This document shows, in pieces, positions 61,922 to 64,000 of a stretch of 64,000 nt of DNA. The position numbers and the translations under genes were made by a program. The notes under the pieces were generated by a model. It was given only the letters and a program-made list of their open reading frames with translations, searched no databases and was not told where the DNA came from. Each line of letters starts with the position of its first letter. Position 1 is the stretch's first letter. Origin of the DNA: Halorientalis regularis (lineage in GTDB: Archaea; Halobacteriota; Halobacteria; Halobacteriales; Haloarculaceae); NCBI RefSeq assembly GCF_023698535.1, contig NZ_JALJCL010000005.1, positions 124,001 through 188,000 on the forward strand. The letters are read 5' to 3'.

Positions 61922-62035
61922 TTACGAGCGTTCGCAGGCGTTCCGGAAGCCGCGTTCACAGAGGAGTTTTCGTGCGATGCGTCGGTCGGCGTCGCGATAG
62001 TCCGTCCGGCAGACGAGACAGTGCTGTTCGGACAT
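61922..62035 (-). CDS. 37-residue zinc-finger-like micropeptide
   Basis: Open frame of 37 codons plus TAA: MSEQHCLVCRTDYRD, ADRRIARKLLCE, RGFRNACERS. Four cysteines plus His5 (HCxxC, then Cys-x7-Cys) could bind zinc; the middle is basic and helical. Haloarchaeal genomes carry many such one-domain zinc micropeptides that standard gene calling misses. It precedes the frameshifted gene on the same strand and diverges from the MFS gene. Role unknown, probably protein or nucleic-acid binding. Confidence 0.55.
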   Translation of the reverse strand: MSEQHCLVCRTDYRDADRRIARKLLCERGFRNACERS

Positions 62036-62183
62036 AGCGTATCAAGATACAGGGGCGCGAGACACAAAAGTGGACGCTAACCCGTCACAAACCGGGTTAC
62101 ACGGGAGTAACGTGAACGTGGGGCAGGTCAGAGATGGGAGGAAAGTCGTACGTACCAAGAGGATCCAGAGCGCACGGGTCGAC

Positions 62184-63428
62184 GTGACGGACGAGTCTCT
62201 CCTGTCGGGCTACGGCGGTCGGATGCTCGGCAGTCTCGCGCTGGCCTGGGCCGTGCTCCAGCTCGGCCGATTCCTGCTCTCGCCGCTCCTGCCCGCCATC
62301 ATCGACGACCTGGGCATCACGACCGTGACCGCCGGGTTCGTCCTCGGGGGCTTTCAGGCGGTCTACGCGGTCGTCCAGTACCCCAGCGGCCGTCTCTCGG
62401 ACCGGTTCTCGCGAGCGGCCCTGATCGTCCCCGGCCTCGCGGCGCTGACCCTCGCTTTCTTCCTGTTCGCGTGGTCGGTCTCGCCCCTGTTTTTCGTCGG
62501 CGGTGCGCTCCTGCTGGGAATCGGGAAAGGGCTCTACGCGGTTCCCTCGCGGGCCCTGCTGTCGGATCTGTTCGTCGAGCGCCGCGGCCAGGCGCTCGGC
62601 CTGTACGCCGCTGGCACCGACGCGGGCGGCGTGCTGGCCTCGATAGCGGCGCTGATCGTCACCGGGAGCGCGGCCGCCGATCTCGGGCCGGTCGGCGGGT
62701 TCGTCCCCACGGTGCCGGGACTCTCGTGGCGGGCACCCTTCCTCCCGGTGGCCGTGGCGCTGTTCGTGCTGGGCGTGGTGTACGTCCGCTGGAATCGCGA
62801 CCCTTACGACCTGGGACGGATGGACCTGGGCCTCCGGGAGACGGTCCGGCGGCTCTCGACGACGACCGCCCAGCGGGAGGCGCTGATCGCCTTCGCCCTG
62901 TTTTTCTTCGTCGTCGGCGCGTGGGTCAACTTCCTGCCGACTTACCTCGCACAGGGGAAGGGGATGAGCGAATCGCTGGCGGCGGCGCTGTTCGCCGTCG
63001 TGTTCCTCGTCGGCGTCTGGGCGAAACCGCTCGCCGGACTGGTCTCCGACCGGGTGCCACGCCGGGCGGTCGGCGTCGCCGGCCTCGCGCTCGCCGTCGC
63101 GGCGCTGGTCGGCGTCGTCGTGGCGTCGCGGCTGTGGGTCGTGATCGGTGCCATCGCGCTGTTCGCGCTCGGGTACAAGGCGCTCTTTCCCGTGGCCGAC
63201 GCCGTGTTGCTGGACGCCGCCCCCGACGACAACACCGGCGGCGACCTCGGGGCCGCCCGCGCCCTCTTTCTCGGCGTCGGGGCCCTGGGGCCGGTCTACG
63301 TGGGCTCGGTCGCGGCCGCGGCCGACTACACCGTCGCCTTCGTCGGGCTGGCGGTCTGTCTACTCGTCGCCGCCGGCCTGCTGGCCCGGGGCCTGCTCCG
63401 GACACGGACGACAGCGTCGTCGGCATGA
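62184..63428 (+). CDS. MFS transporter
   Basis: About 414 residues from the GTG at 62184 (VTDESLLSGYGGRML); the frame is open to 62070, so the start is uncertain. Twelve membrane helices. Motif A after helix 2 is YPSGRLSDRFSRAA (G-x-x-x-D-R-x-x-R), with AVPSRALLSDLFVERRGQAL and GLYAAGTDAGGVLA in helices four and five, the loop before DPYDLGRMDLGL linking the two halves, and LAGLVSDRVPRRAV as the second-half copy of motif A. Substrate unknown. Confidence 0.83.
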   Translation: MTDESLLSGYGGRMLGSLALAWAVLQLGRFLLSPLLPAIIDDLGITTVTAGFVLGGFQAVYAVVQYPSGRLSDRFSRAALIVPGLAALTLAFFLFAWSVSPLFFVGGALLLGIGKGLYAVPSRALLSDLFVERRGQALGLYAAGTDAGGVLASIAALIVTGSAAADLGPVGGFVPTVPGLSWRAPFLPVAVALFVLGVVYVRWNRDPYDLGRMDLGLRETVRRLSTTTAQREALIAFALFFFVVGAWVNFLPTYLAQGKGMSESLAAALFAVVFLVGVWAKPLAGLVSDRVPRRAVGVAGLALAVAALVGVVVASRLWVVIGAIALFALGYKALFPVADAVLLDAAPDDNTGGDLGAARALFLGVGALGPVYVGSVAAAADYTVAFVGLAVCLLVAAGLLARGLLRTRTTASSA

Positions 63429-63460
63429 CAGCTATACCCGCGGCCACCCTACACGGATGT

Positions 63461-63832
63461 ATGTTCGGTGAGACCTGGCCGGACGAACCCGACCCGCCAT
63501 TCCCGGAGTCCGTCGATCCCTTCCCCGCCTACTCGGAACCGGTTCCCGAGGAAATCGGTCGCAGAGCCCGTCCGGACACCGGTTCGGATCGTGCCTACAG
63601 CCGCGACCGCGAGGTCGTCGCCGCCGTCGAGAGCGGCTATCTCGGGCTCGTCGCGGTGTTCCGGGTCGGCCTGTTCGCGCTCGCGCTTGGCGCGTACCTG
63701 CTCGCCTTCCGCGGTGGCGGGTACTACGCACAGGTCATCACCGCCACCGGGCTCGTGACCTGCGTCTACGGCGTCCACCGCTACCTGGTGTACCGGCGGG
63801 TGCTGGCGGAGGGCGGACCGCCGGGGGAGTGA
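63461..63832 (+). CDS. Small two-span membrane protein
   Basis: 123 residues. The first 60 are soluble, acidic and proline-rich (WPDEPDPPFPESVDPFPAYS), then two membrane helices (LGLVAVFRVGLFALALGAYL and VITATGLVTCVYGVHRYLVY) and a short end. A GTATG start with a second in-frame-free ATG four bases earlier in another frame. Function unknown; it follows the MFS gene by 32 bases on the same strand and may be cotranscribed. Confidence 0.65.
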   Translation: MFGETWPDEPDPPFPESVDPFPAYSEPVPEEIGRRARPDTGSDRAYSRDREVVAAVESGYLGLVAVFRVGLFALALGAYLLAFRGGGYYAQVITATGLVTCVYGVHRYLVYRRVLAEGGPPGE

Positions 63833-64000
63833 GCGTCTGCGATGCGGAGCAGACCGTGACTCCATTAGTATCTGCCAGAGGGAAGCCGCTGAATACAGAG
63901 TGTGAATGCAGCACCGAGGAACGCAAATATTCACGGTGACCGCGTAGTCGTGATCCCCAGACAGAAATCGTTCCTGTCACCCTGCCATCGAAGACGGTGG
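63833..64000. other. Gene-free end of window
   Basis: No convincing reading frame. Relatively A/T-rich compared with flanking genes, with CGCAAATATTCACGG at about 63923-63937 as a possible promoter element for a gene beyond the edge. Confidence 0.4.

Noticed and set aside
62039-62050. GTATCAAGATAC near-palindrome before the zinc micropeptide, similar to the bases around the TnpB insertion (TGTATCAAGATAG)
   Set aside because: Short, and only suggestive of an unoccupied TTGAT site; the flanks do not match the element ends. Left as chance similarity.
62070-62183. Longer N terminus of the second MFS transporter
   Set aside because: In-frame but polar and basic without family resemblance, and it starts with a GTG at the edge of the micropeptide promoter; kept only as an uncertainty in the start.

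Overview
The window is 64 kb of GC-rich chromosome from an extremely halophilic archaeon (class Halobacteria). The evidence is the strongly acidic predicted proteins, TATA-type promoters about 27-29 bases upstream of start codons (many transcripts look leaderless), and archaeal or haloarchaeal markers: Hel308 helicase, the KEOPS subunit Cgi121, the haloarchaeal phaR-phaP-phaE-phaC polyhydroxyalkanoate cluster, a Tat-type signal on the penicillin-acylase homologue and a haloarchaeal IS1341-type TnpB element. The genus cannot be fixed from the sequence alone. No rRNA, tRNA or CRISPR array was recognised.

Layout. 0-11.3 kb: a truncated MFS transporter, a helical rubrerythrin-like protein, an MgtC/DUF4010 membrane protein, two divergent rhodanese sulfurtransferases, an AI-2E family permease, a methyltransferase, several haloarchaea-only small proteins and a MATE exporter. 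11.4-14.2 kb: a patch of visibly lower GC with an orphan histidine kinase and an unusual winged-helix/GNAT/zinc-ribbon fusion. 14.2-20.8 kb: a ferredoxin, a decayed M48 peptidase fragment, CheC, Hel308 overlapping Cgi121, a membrane protein and an alpha/beta hydrolase. 20.9-25.5 kb: the PHA locus, with MaoC/PhaJ-type hydratase divergent from phaR-phaP-phaE-phaC followed by a PhaB/FabG reductase. These supply (R)-3-hydroxyacyl-CoA by two routes, polymerise it, coat the granule and regulate the coat. 25.5-30.8 kb: small conserved genes, a SLOG protein, glutamate-cysteine ligase family protein, UspA, an RNase H-like nuclease and a GNAT enzyme, with a pair of origin-box-like repeats at 29.6 kb. 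30.87-32.32 kb: the TnpB insertion sequence.

32.3-40.7 kb: penicillin acylase family protein, leucyl-tRNA synthetase, an M50 protease with CBS domains and a SprT-like metalloprotease. 40.8-60.9 kb: many acyl-CoA and redox enzymes (two acyl-CoA dehydrogenases, two acyl-CoA ligases, a PaaI thioesterase, SDR, GMC, MDR and OYE oxidoreductases), mixed with an AHL-lactonase-like metallo-beta-lactamase, a DUF4396 protein, photolyase, a second M50 protease, a chemotaxis-type transducer and a glyoxalase-fold protein. 60.9-64 kb: an NAD(P)-binding protein, a frameshifted small gene, a 37-residue zinc-finger-like micropeptide, an MFS transporter and a small membrane protein.

The best candidates for new biology are the TnpB element with a recognisable insertion motif, matching terminal hairpins and an apparently displaced RuvC-II glutamate; the inverted ORB-like pair near 29.65 kb; two micropeptides; the tandem perfect hairpins at 1.36-1.50 kb; the winged-helix/GNAT/zinc fusion; and the helix-hairpin-helix tail on PhaC.
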